Origin: UBA10649 sp963755335
GTDB lineage: Bacteria; Actinomycetota; Actinomycetes; S36-B12
DNA length: 64,000 bases
Reading direction: 5' to 3'
NCBI GenBank assembly: GCA_963755335.1
Contig: CAVWJW010000008.1
Coordinates: forward strand, 1,488,001 to 1,552,000
Shown: positions 49,477 through 56,972 of the stretch, one piece after another
Layout: each line of letters starts with the position of its first letter
Numbering within the stretch: the stretch's first letter is position 1
Translations under genes and position numbers: made by a program
The notes under the pieces: model-generated
Database searches by the model: none
The model's input: the letters and a program-made list of their open reading frames with translations, nothing else
What the model was told of the DNA's origin: nothing

Positions 49477-52140
49477 CTAGTGGGCGGCGTCCTGCCAGCT
49501 TGCCCCGAAGCCGACGGACACATCGAGCGGCACGGACAGGTCAGCAGCGCTGCCCATGGCCAGGCGGACGAGCGTCTCGAGAGCCTCCTTCTCGCCGGGG
49601 AAGACCTCGAGGACGAGCTCGTCGTGCACCTGAAGGAGCAGCCGGCTGCGCATGCCTGCGTCGGCGAGGGCCTGCTGGACGTTGAGCATCGACACCTTGA
49701 CGATGTCGGCCGCCGAGCCCTGGATCGGCGCGTTGAGCGCCATCCGCTCGGCCATCTCCCGCCGCTGCCGGTTCTCGCTGTTGAGGTCGGGCAGGTGCCG
49801 GCGCCGGCCGAGCATGGTCTCGGTGTAGCCATGCGCGCGGGCCCGCTCGACGACCTCGGCCAGGTAGTCCCGGACGCCTCCGAACCGCTCGAAGTACTCG
49901 TCCATGAGGCGGCGGGCCTCGTCCGGCGAGATGCCGAGCTGCTGGGACAGGCCGTACGGCGACAGGCCGTAGGCCAGCCCGTACGACATGGCCTTGATGC
50001 GCCGTCGCATCTCCGCGTCGACCTCCCCCGGCGCGACGGAGAACACCCGGCTGGCCACCGTCGTGTGCAGGTCCTCGCCGCTGCGGAAGGCGTCGATCAG
50101 TCCGGCATCCTCGGACAGGTGCGCCATGATCCGCATCTCGATCTGGCTGTAGTCGGCCGTGAGAAGGGTCTCGTAGCCCTGGCCGACGACGAAGCAGCCG
50201 CGGATCCGCCGGCCCGCCTCGGTGCGGATCGGGATGTTCTGGAGGTTGGGGTCCTGGCTGGACAGTCGCCCGGTCGAGGCCACCATCTGATTGAAGGTGG
50301 TGTGGATGCGCTGCTCGGCATCGGCCAGCGGGATGAGTCCGTCGACGGTCTGCCGCAGCTTGGAGCGGTCGCGCCAGGCGAGCAGCTGCTCGAGCAGCGG
50401 GTCCTCGGTCTGGGCGAAGAGCTGCTGGAGGGCCTCGGCGTCAGTGGTGTAGCCGGTCTTGATCTTCTTCGTCTTGGGGAGGTTGCGCTCGCCGAAGAGG
50501 ATCTCCTGCAGCTGCTTGGGCGAGCCGAGGTTGAACGGCCGCCCGACCAGGCGATGGGCCTCCTCCTCGGCGCGGCGCATGTCCGCGCCGAACTCCTCGG
50601 ACAGGGCCGTGAGGCCGGCCACGTCGACGGCGATGCCCGCGAACTCCATGTCCGCGAGCAGCGGGACCAGCGGAACCTCGACGCGCAGCAGGAGGTCGGC
50701 GGCACCCTGGGCGACCAGTCGCGTCTCCAGCTCCTCGGCCAGTGCACGGATGGCCGAGGCCTGACCGGCCAGTACGGCTGACGGGTCCTCGCCGGTGTCG
50801 AGCATCAGCTGGTCGGAGCCGGTCTCGGTGTCGAGCGTGATGCCGAGCACCCGATGGCAGACCTCGGCCAGCCCGAACCCGCGCTGCCCGGGACTGTCGA
50901 GGTAGGCCGCCAGCGCGGTGTCGATGCGCAGCCCGCCGAGCTCGGTGCCGGCCGTCAGCGCCGCGAGCGCCGGCCCCTTGGCGTCGTGGAAGTCCTTGGC
51001 GATGGCCGGATCAGCCAGCCAGGCAAGCGCGACGGCCCACTCCGCCTGCTCGGTGCACGTCAGGATGCCGACCTCACCGCGGTCGTCGAGCACCGCCATG
51101 GCGTCGATGGCGCCCCTGCCCTTGCCGAACCGTCCGGCGATCGCCACGGCCGCGCTGCCCTTCCCCGCGGCCAGCCACGCCGGAGCCGTCGCCGCGGTGA
51201 GTTCCACGACGGGGGCGCCCTGACCTGCTGCGGGCTCTGCCGCGGGGACATCGTCGTCGCTCGCCGGCCGAACCTTGTCGAGCCGGTCACGAAGGGCCCG
51301 GAACTGAAGGGTGTCGAACAGCTGGTCGACCGCCGACCGGTCCCATGGCTCCAGGGCGAAGGAGTCGAGCTCCACGTCGAGGGGCACGTCGTCGACCAGC
51401 TGGGTGAGCCGCCGGTTGACGAGGACCTGTGGCAGGGCGGTCCGCAGCGCGTCGCCGACCTTGCCGCCCACCTTGTCGACGTTGTCGACGAGCGAGCCCA
51501 GCGATCCGTACTCGCGCAGCCACTTCGCCGCCGTCTTCTCGCCCACGCCGGGGATCCCGGGCAGGTTGTCGGACGGGTCGCCACGCAGCGCCGCGTAGTC
51601 GGGGTACTGCACCGGAGTCAGTCCGTACTTGAGCTCGACGGCCTGGGGCGTCATCCGCGCCAGGTCGCTCACACCCTTGACCGGGTACAACACCGTGACG
51701 CGATCATCGACCAGTTGGAACGCGTCCCGGTCGCCGGTCACGATGTCGACCTGCCAGCCGACGTCCTGCGTGTGGCGCACGAGCGTCGCGATCACGTCGT
51801 CGGCCTCGAAGCCGTCGGCCGTCAGCACCGGAATCCGTAGGGCGTCGAGGACCTCGCGAATGAGGTCCACCTGACCCTTGAACTCCGAGGGCGACGCGGC
51901 TCGGTTCGCCTTGTACTCGGGGAAGGACTCGGTGCGGAACGTCTGACGTGACACGTCGAACGCGGCGGCCACGTGGGTCGGCTTCTCGTCGCGAAGGACG
52001 TTGATGAGCATCGAGGTGAACCCGAACACGGCGTTCGTCGGCTGCCCGGTGGTGGTGGAGAAGTTCTCCACGGGGAGGGCATAGAACGCCCGGTAGGCCA
52101 GCGAGTGGCCGTCGAGTAGGAGGAGCCGCGACGTCGTCAC
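49477..52140 (-). CDS. polA: DNA polymerase I
   Basis: Fills gaps in repair and removes RNA primers. Intact, 887 residues. The N-terminal 5' nuclease domain (about 1-300) has LLLDGHSLAYRAF, GFEADDVIATL and GDPSDNLPGIPGVGEKTA. The central 3'-5' exonuclease-like domain (about 310-500) lacks the catalytic DxE (its WLADPAIAKDFHDAK segment survives), so proofreading is probably absent as in other actinobacterial PolA. The polymerase domain has DYSQIEMR, RRIKAMSYGLAYG and QVHDELVLEV. The start is GTG with a TAGGAT -10 only 6 nt upstream, overlapping the promoter of the divergent thioesterase gene. Confidence 0.97.
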   Translation of the reverse strand: MTTSRLLLLDGHSLAYRAFYALPVENFSTTTGQPTNAVFGFTSMLINVLRDEKPTHVAAAFDVSRQTFRTESFPEYKANRAASPSEFKGQVDLIREVLDALRIPVLTADGFEADDVIATLVRHTQDVGWQVDIVTGDRDAFQLVDDRVTVLYPVKGVSDLARMTPQAVELKYGLTPVQYPDYAALRGDPSDNLPGIPGVGEKTAAKWLREYGSLGSLVDNVDKVGGKVGDALRTALPQVLVNRRLTQLVDDVPLDVELDSFALEPWDRSAVDQLFDTLQFRALRDRLDKVRPASDDDVPAAEPAAGQGAPVVELTAATAPAWLAAGKGSAAVAIAGRFGKGRGAIDAMAVLDDRGEVGILTCTEQAEWAVALAWLADPAIAKDFHDAKGPALAALTAGTELGGLRIDTALAAYLDSPGQRGFGLAEVCHRVLGITLDTETGSDQLMLDTGEDPSAVLAGQASAIRALAEELETRLVAQGAADLLLRVEVPLVPLLADMEFAGIAVDVAGLTALSEEFGADMRRAEEEAHRLVGRPFNLGSPKQLQEILFGERNLPKTKKIKTGYTTDAEALQQLFAQTEDPLLEQLLAWRDRSKLRQTVDGLIPLADAEQRIHTTFNQMVASTGRLSSQDPNLQNIPIRTEAGRRIRGCFVVGQGYETLLTADYSQIEMRIMAHLSEDAGLIDAFRSGEDLHTTVASRVFSVAPGEVDAEMRRRIKAMSYGLAYGLSPYGLSQQLGISPDEARRLMDEYFERFGGVRDYLAEVVERARAHGYTETMLGRRRHLPDLNSENRQRREMAERMALNAPIQGSAADIVKVSMLNVQQALADAGMRSRLLLQVHDELVLEVFPGEKEALETLVRLAMGSAADLSVPLDVSVGFGASWQDAAH

Positions 52141-52146
52141 GCGGTG

Positions 52147-52156
52147 ATCCTATTGT
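52147..52156. promoter_or_regulatory. Overlapping back-to-back -10 elements of polA and the thioesterase gene
   Basis: The two start codons are separated by only 22 bp. A minus-strand TAGGAT (52147-52152) lies 6 nt before the polA GTG and a plus-strand TATTGT (52151-52156) lies 6 nt before the thioesterase ATG. The hexamers share 2 bp, so both polymerases cannot bind at once. Both mRNAs would be leaderless. Confidence 0.6.
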
Positions 52157-52162
52157 GGCGCC

Positions 52163-52585
52163 ATGACGTCGACTTCAGACTCGAGCGCCGAGGATCCGAC
52201 CGCGATGAGCCTGGGCGCCCTTGCCGACCGCATGGGCGTCAGACTGATCGAGGCCCGGCCGGGGCGCGTCGTAGCGACGATGCCCGTCGAGGGCAACACA
52301 CAGCCGTTCGGCCTGCTCAATGGGGGCGCGAGCGCCGTCCTCGCCGAGACCCTCGGTTCCATCGCGGCCGCCCTGCACGCCGGGCCGGGACACGCCGTCG
52401 TCGGGCTCGACGTGAACTGCACGCACCATCGCGGCGTCGCGGAGGGAATGGTGACGGCCGTGGCCACACCCCTGGCCGAGGGCCGCACTATCGCGTCCTA
52501 CCAGATCACGGTGGTCGACGACCGGGATCGCCCGGTGGCGACCGCCCGCCTGACCTGCCTGATTCGCCCGCTTCCGGCTGCCTGA
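52163..52585 (+). CDS. PaaI-type hotdog-fold thioesterase
   Basis: A 140-residue hotdog thioesterase that hydrolyses acyl- or aroyl-CoA thioesters. The hotdog signature is FGLLNGGASAVLAETLGSIAA (about 50-70), where HGG is replaced by NGG, and the strand GLDVNCTHHRGV carries the helix-facing residues. Divergent from polA with a shared overlapping promoter. This gene beside polA is a frequent actinobacterial arrangement, but a link to DNA repair is not established. Confidence 0.9.
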   Translation: MTSTSDSSAEDPTAMSLGALADRMGVRLIEARPGRVVATMPVEGNTQPFGLLNGGASAVLAETLGSIAAALHAGPGHAVVGLDVNCTHHRGVAEGMVTAVATPLAEGRTIASYQITVVDDRDRPVATARLTCLIRPLPAA

Positions 52586-52595
52586 CCGAGCCGAC

Positions 52596-52628
52596 GTAAC
52601 GCCGACGTTTCGGTAACGACTCGGTTAC
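52596..52628 (+). promoter_or_regulatory. GTAAC-type repeats upstream of the liv operon
   Basis: GTAAC (52596), GTTTC (52607), GTAAC (52613) and GTTAC (52624): two adjacent units, each with 6 bp between 5-mers. The second is an inverted repeat (GTAAC-N6-GTTAC) and has the AC-N9-AC spacing of GlnR sites in actinobacteria. This suggests nitrogen control of the transporter; GlnR binding is inference. Confidence 0.4.
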
Positions 52629-52747
52629 GTCGTTGCCACATCCCGGTGACCACTACGGGGTTATGCTCCCCCCGCTGACCGACGTCAGCCGTGCGCGGGG
52701 GACCGGCTGGTCCGGATAGCGCTCGGTCATTGGGAGGAGCGCATCGC

Positions 52748-54022
52748 GTGCAACGACGCATCATGGCCGCCATCGGCGTCGCCTTCGTCGCACTCGTGGC
52801 CTTGTTCGCGTTCGCGCAGCCTGCCGCTGCCGACGGCGAGCAGGTGATCGGTCGACTGGAGAACCGGGTCGAGGGCAAGAAGACGCCGGTCGCAGGCGTC
52901 GTCATCACCGTCAAGGGCAATGGCTTCAACGGGGAGGCCACCTCGGGCGCCGACGGCAAGTGGGCCGTGCAGCTGCCGGCTCAGGGCGACTACCAGGTCA
53001 GCATCGACACCTCGACGCTCCCCAAGGGCGTCGAGCTGACGGACCCGACCAAGGCCACCATCAAGACGACCGTCGAGCCACCCTCCCTGACCCGGGTCAT
53101 CATCTTCCCGCTGGGGCAGAGCACGACGAAGGGCACGTCCGTCTGGGGGCAAGCGGCCCAGCTGACGGTGTCCGGCATCGAGTTCGGCCTCCTGATCGCC
53201 TTGGGCGCGCTCGGCCTGTCGCTCATCTACGGAACGACCGGCCTGACGAACTTCGCCCACGGCGAGATCATCACCTTCGGCGCCCTTGCCGCGTGGACGC
53301 TCAACGCCGGAATGCACATACCGCTCGTCCTCGCCGGCATCCTCGCCGTGCTGCTGTCCGGCGCCTTCGGCTGGCTCAACAACGCCGTCCTGTGGAAACC
53401 GCTCCGTAAACGCGGGACCGGCCTGATCGCGATGATGATCGTGTCCATCGGCCTGGCAATCTTCCTGCGCAACCTCTACCTGTTCTTCTACGGCGGAGAC
53501 AAGCGCGCCTACGCCGAGTTCGCGGGCCTGGCCGGCATCGAGTTCGGCCCGGTCAGCCTGACGCCCACCGACATCGCGGCCATGATCATCGCGGTGATCG
53601 CCCTGGCGGCGGTGGTCATCTCCGTGCAGAAGACCCGCATGGGCAAGGCCACGCGCGCGGTCGCCGACAACCCGGCCCTGGCCTCCAGCGCCGGCATCAA
53701 CGTCGAGCGCGTCATCACGTTCGTCTGGGTCGTCGGCGCGGCGCTGGCCGGCCTCGGCGGCATCCTGCTGGGATTCAGCCAGCAGGTCTCCTTCCAGATG
53801 GGCTTCCAGATCCTGCTGCTCGTGTTCGCCGCCGTCACTCTCGGCGGCCTGGGCACCATCTGGGGCGCGATCCTCGGCTCGATGGTGGTGGGCCTGTTCC
53901 TGCAGCTCACCACTCTGATCATCCCGACCGAGCTCAAGAGCGTCGGCGCCCTGCTGGTCCTGATCGTCATCCTCCTTGTCCGTCCATACGGCCTACTCGG
54001 CCGACGAGAGCGCATCGGTTAG
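52748..54022 (+). CDS. livH: LivH-type HAAT permease with N-terminal secreted Ig-like domain
   Basis: Membrane subunit of a branched-chain or hydrophobic amino acid ABC importer, 424 residues, about 120 longer than usual LivH. Residues 1-28 look like a signal peptide (VAFVALVALFAFAQPAAA). Residues 33-125 form a beta-rich domain resembling carboxypeptidase-regulatory-like/prealbumin folds (GVVITVKGNGF, SGADGKWAVQLP, GDYQVSID), then a linker. The permease proper runs from about 140, with SLIYGTTGLTNFAHGEI and the EAA-like KTRMGKATRAVADNPALASSAGIN loop. GTG 52748 is chosen for GGGAGGAG at 8-nt spacing. First gene of livHMGF. Confidence 0.9.
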   Translation: MQRRIMAAIGVAFVALVALFAFAQPAAADGEQVIGRLENRVEGKKTPVAGVVITVKGNGFNGEATSGADGKWAVQLPAQGDYQVSIDTSTLPKGVELTDPTKATIKTTVEPPSLTRVIIFPLGQSTTKGTSVWGQAAQLTVSGIEFGLLIALGALGLSLIYGTTGLTNFAHGEIITFGALAAWTLNAGMHIPLVLAGILAVLLSGAFGWLNNAVLWKPLRKRGTGLIAMMIVSIGLAIFLRNLYLFFYGGDKRAYAEFAGLAGIEFGPVSLTPTDIAAMIIAVIALAAVVISVQKTRMGKATRAVADNPALASSAGINVERVITFVWVVGAALAGLGGILLGFSQQVSFQMGFQILLLVFAAVTLGGLGTIWGAILGSMVVGLFLQLTTLIIPTELKSVGALLVLIVILLVRPYGLLGRRERIG

Positions 54023-54034
54023 GAGGGCGGAACC

Positions 54035-55027
54035 ATGGACTGGGGCTACATCTTCTCCGTGATGATCTCCTCGGCGTTCGGCGTCGAGGCCATCGTCTTC
54101 GGCCTGGCGGCCATCGGCATCAACATGCAGTTCGGCTACACCGGACTGCTCAACTTCGGCCAGTCGGCCTTCATGGCCATCGGCGGCTACTCCATCGCCG
54201 TGACCGTCGTCCAGCTCGGCGTCAGCTTCTGGTGGGGCATCGTCATCGGCTTCATCGCCTCGGTGCTGCTGGCACTCCTGCTGGGCGTCCCGACGCTTCG
54301 CCTGCGCGCCGACTACCTCGCCATCGTGACGATCGCGGCATCGGAGATCGTCCGGCTGCTCGTGCGCTCGGTCACGCTGAAGGGGATCTTCGGCGGCTCC
54401 GACGGCCTGCAGAGCTTCAGCGGCGGGTTCTTCGCACTCAACCCGATCCCGGTCGGCGACTACAACCTGGGGCCGGTGAACTTCACCAACCGCGAGCTGT
54501 TCGTCCTCCTGGTCGGCTGGGTGCTCATCGCGCTGGCCTGCCTGCTCACCTGGCTGCTCGTGCGCTCACCCTGGGGTCGCGTGCTGAAGGGCATCCGCGA
54601 GGACGAGGACGCCGTGCGCAGCCTCGGCAAGAACGTCTACCTGTACAAGATGCAGGCACTCATCATCGGCGGCATGATCGGCACGGTCGCGGGCTTCGTC
54701 TTCGCGGTCGGCAACGAGGCCGTCAGCCCTGACTTCTTCGGCACGGACACGACCTTCTTCGCCTACGCCATCCTGATCCTCGGCGGAGCGGCGCGGGTGT
54801 TCGGACCGGTGCTCGGCACCGTCATCTTCTGGGCGATCATCCAGGGCACCGACGTGTTCCTGCGGTCGGGCATCGATGCCGGCCTGCCGGTGATCTCGCT
54901 CATGAGCGGCTCGCAGGCTGCCGTTATCAGGTTCATCCTTGTGGGGTTGATGATCATGCTGTTGATGATCTTCCGGCCACAGGGAATCCTTGGCGATCGA
55001 AAGGAGTTGGCGCTCGATGCCCGATAA
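54035..55027 (+). CDS. livM: LivM-type HAAT permease
   Basis: Second permease subunit, 330 residues, about nine hydrophobic segments. Typical opening YTGLLNFGQSAFMAIGGYS and the cytoplasmic EAA-like loop SPWGRVLKGIREDEDAVRSLGKNVYLYKMQAL that docks an ATPase. Normal length, no extension. It lies 12 bp after livH and overlaps the start of livG by 11 bp. Confidence 0.95.
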   Translation: MDWGYIFSVMISSAFGVEAIVFGLAAIGINMQFGYTGLLNFGQSAFMAIGGYSIAVTVVQLGVSFWWGIVIGFIASVLLALLLGVPTLRLRADYLAIVTIAASEIVRLLVRSVTLKGIFGGSDGLQSFSGGFFALNPIPVGDYNLGPVNFTNRELFVLLVGWVLIALACLLTWLLVRSPWGRVLKGIREDEDAVRSLGKNVYLYKMQALIIGGMIGTVAGFVFAVGNEAVSPDFFGTDTTFFAYAILILGGAARVFGPVLGTVIFWAIIQGTDVFLRSGIDAGLPVISLMSGSQAAVIRFILVGLMIMLLMIFRPQGILGDRKELALDAR

Positions 55028-55922
55028 CGAAGCAGTTGCGCCCGGCAGCCGCAAGGAGGCCGCCGTCAAGGCCCTCGCCGACGTCCCCCGGACGCCGGGA
55101 GCGGCCAAGCCGGACCCCATCCTGGTCGCCGACAACGTCGTCCGGCGCTTCGGCGGCCTCACCGCCGTCGACGTCGACCACGTCGAGATCCAGCGTGGCG
55201 CCATCACCGCCCTCATCGGGCCGAACGGCGCCGGAAAGACCACGTTCTTCAACCTGCTGACCGGGTTCGACGTGCCCGACACCGGCAGCTGGCTCTTCAA
55301 CGGCAAGGACCTTGCCGGCGTGCCCGCCTACAAGGTGGCTCGACTCGGCATGATCCGCACCTTCCAGCTCACCAAGGCACTCTCCCGCATGACGGTGCTG
55401 GAGAACATGCGCCTGGGCGCCACCGGCCAGAGCGGCGAGCGGATCCTCGCGTCCCTGTTCAAGTTCACCTGGGGCTCGCAGGAGAAGAGCATCACCGAGC
55501 GCGCCGACGACCTGCTCAAGCGGTTCAACATGTTCGAGAAGCGCGGCGACTTCGCCGGCTCGCTGTCCGGCGGTCAGCGCAAGCTCCTCGAGATGGCGCG
55601 CGCGCTGATGACGGCCCCCGAGATGGTCATGCTCGACGAGCCCATGGCCGGGGTCAACCCAGCCCTCACGCAGTCGCTGCTCGGCCACATCAAGGACCTG
55701 CGCGAGCAGGGCATGACCGTCCTCTTCGTCGAGCACGACATGGACATGGTGCGCGACATCAGCGACTGGGTCATCGTCATGGCCCAGGGCCAGGTCATCG
55801 CCGAGGGTCCCCCGGAAGAGGTCATGCAGAACGAGGCGGTCATCGTCGCCTACCTCGGCGGGCACCACGACAAGGCGCTCACGGCATCAGGCGTGTCGTT
55901 CACCGAGGAGGCCCAGTCATGA
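55017..55922 (+). CDS. livG: LivG-type ATPase with N-terminal extension
   Basis: ATPase of the HAAT importer, 301 residues, about 40-45 longer at the N-terminus than common LivG proteins. The extension (PDNEAVAPGSRKEAAV and on to about residue 35) is hydrophilic. Then come DNVVRRFGGLTAV, Walker A GPNGAGKTTF, the signature LSGGQRKLLEMARAL, Walker B MVMLDEPMAGVNP (Asn where LivF has Ser/Asp) and the switch VEHDMDMV. The start lies inside the livM gene, preceded by AAAGGAG. It overlaps livF by 4 bp. Confidence 0.94.
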   Translation: MPDNEAVAPGSRKEAAVKALADVPRTPGAAKPDPILVADNVVRRFGGLTAVDVDHVEIQRGAITALIGPNGAGKTTFFNLLTGFDVPDTGSWLFNGKDLAGVPAYKVARLGMIRTFQLTKALSRMTVLENMRLGATGQSGERILASLFKFTWGSQEKSITERADDLLKRFNMFEKRGDFAGSLSGGQRKLLEMARALMTAPEMVMLDEPMAGVNPALTQSLLGHIKDLREQGMTVLFVEHDMDMVRDISDWVIVMAQGQVIAEGPPEEVMQNEAVIVAYLGGHHDKALTASGVSFTEEAQS

Positions 55923-56793
55923 GCGAGCAGCTTCCCGGCGACCTGCCCTCCTACGTATCGCCCCACCAGCGCGAGGTGCAGCTCGACCTCGACGCCGGCC
56001 AGCGTGAGGAGCCGTCGACCCTCAGCGGGTCGGAGATCCGCGACCGCAACGATCACATCGACGGGGCCAAGGACGCCCTGGTGGTCGCCGACGACCTCAT
56101 CGCCGGCTACATCCCGGGCGTCAACATCCTCAACGGCTCCGACCTGTACGCCAAGTCGGGCGAGCTGGTCGGCATCATCGGGCCGAACGGCGCCGGCAAG
56201 TCCACGCTGCTGAAGGCGATGTTCGGCCTCGTCAAGGTCCGCACCGGACGGGTCACCCTGGCGCGACCAGGACATCACGAACGTCCGCGCCGACCAGCTG
56301 GTCAACCTCGGCATCGGCTTCGTTCCGCAGACCAACAACGTCTTCCCGTCGCTGACGATCCAGGAGAACCTGGAGATGGGGTGCTACCAGGCACCCAAGC
56401 GCTTCCAGGAGCGATTCGCCTTCGTCACCGACCTGTTCCCCGCGCTCGGGGAGCGACGGGCTCAGCGGGCCGGCCAGCTGTCCGGCGGCGAGCGCCAGAT
56501 GGTCGCCATGGGCCGCGCCCTGATGATGGACCCCTCGGTCCTCCTGCTCGACGAGCCGTCGGCCGGCCTGTCCCCCGCCCTGACCGACGAGGTCTTCGTG
56601 CGGGTCAGGGAGATCAACGCGACCGGCGTCACCGTGATCATGGTCGAGCAGAACGCCATGCGCTGCCTGCAGATCGTGCGACCGCGGATACGTCCTCGAC
56701 CAGGGCCGCAACGCGTACACAGGAACCGGCCGCGACCTGGCGACCGACCCGAAGGTCGTTCAGCTCTACCTCGGCACGCTCGCCAAGGCCTGA
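55919..56793 (+). CDS. livF: LivF-type ATPase with N-terminal extension (two frame breaks)
   Basis: Second ATPase of the importer. A roughly 50-residue hydrophilic extension precedes the ABC domain, which starts near DALVVADDLIAGY. Walker A is GPNGAGKST, the signature LSGGERQMVAMGRAL, Walker B VLLLDEPSAGLSP, and the switch VEQNAMRCL (Gln replaces His-adjacent residue as in LivF). Extra bases at about 56264 (joins VTLA to DQDITNVRADQ) and 56676 (joins LQI to CDRGYVLDQG) break the frame. Corrected length is 290 residues. Last gene of the operon; a strong hairpin follows. Confidence 0.92.
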
Positions 56794-56842
56794 GCGCCGC
56801 AGGTCCAGCCGGTTCGACCGCCGGCGTCACACCCCGCTTCAC

Positions 56843-56893
56843 TTCGACCGCAGCCGTCGTTCCCCGTCATCGGGAGCGACGGCTGCGGTCGAA
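56843..56893 (+). terminator. Intrinsic terminator after livF
   Basis: A perfect 17-bp inverted repeat (TTCGACCGCAGCCGTCG and its complement) around a 17-nt loop, 50 bp after the livF stop. No long U-tract follows, as is common in high-GC actinobacteria. Confidence 0.75.
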
Positions 56894-56924
56894 CGTCGCG
56901 CGGCCCGAGCCATCCCCGACATGA

Positions 56925-56958
56925 CTGTGGGGGCCGTCCCGAAGGACGACCCCCACAG
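56925..56958 (-). terminator. Intrinsic terminator after livK
   Basis: CTGTGGGGG-x2-GTCC, CGAA loop, GGAC-x2-CCCCCACAG: a 13-bp stem with a 2-bp internal mismatch, starting 15 bp after the livK stop on the minus strand. It separates the convergent livF and livK transcripts and supports the livK stop codon as the true gene end. Confidence 0.75.
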
Positions 56959-56972
56959 CGTGCGAACTACTG

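Noticed and set aside
52748..56793. Urea (Urt) transporter identity for the liv genes
   Set aside because: The N-terminal domain of LivH invites comparison with UrtB, but the binding protein reads as a LivK-type protein and no urease or Urt-specific features are present.
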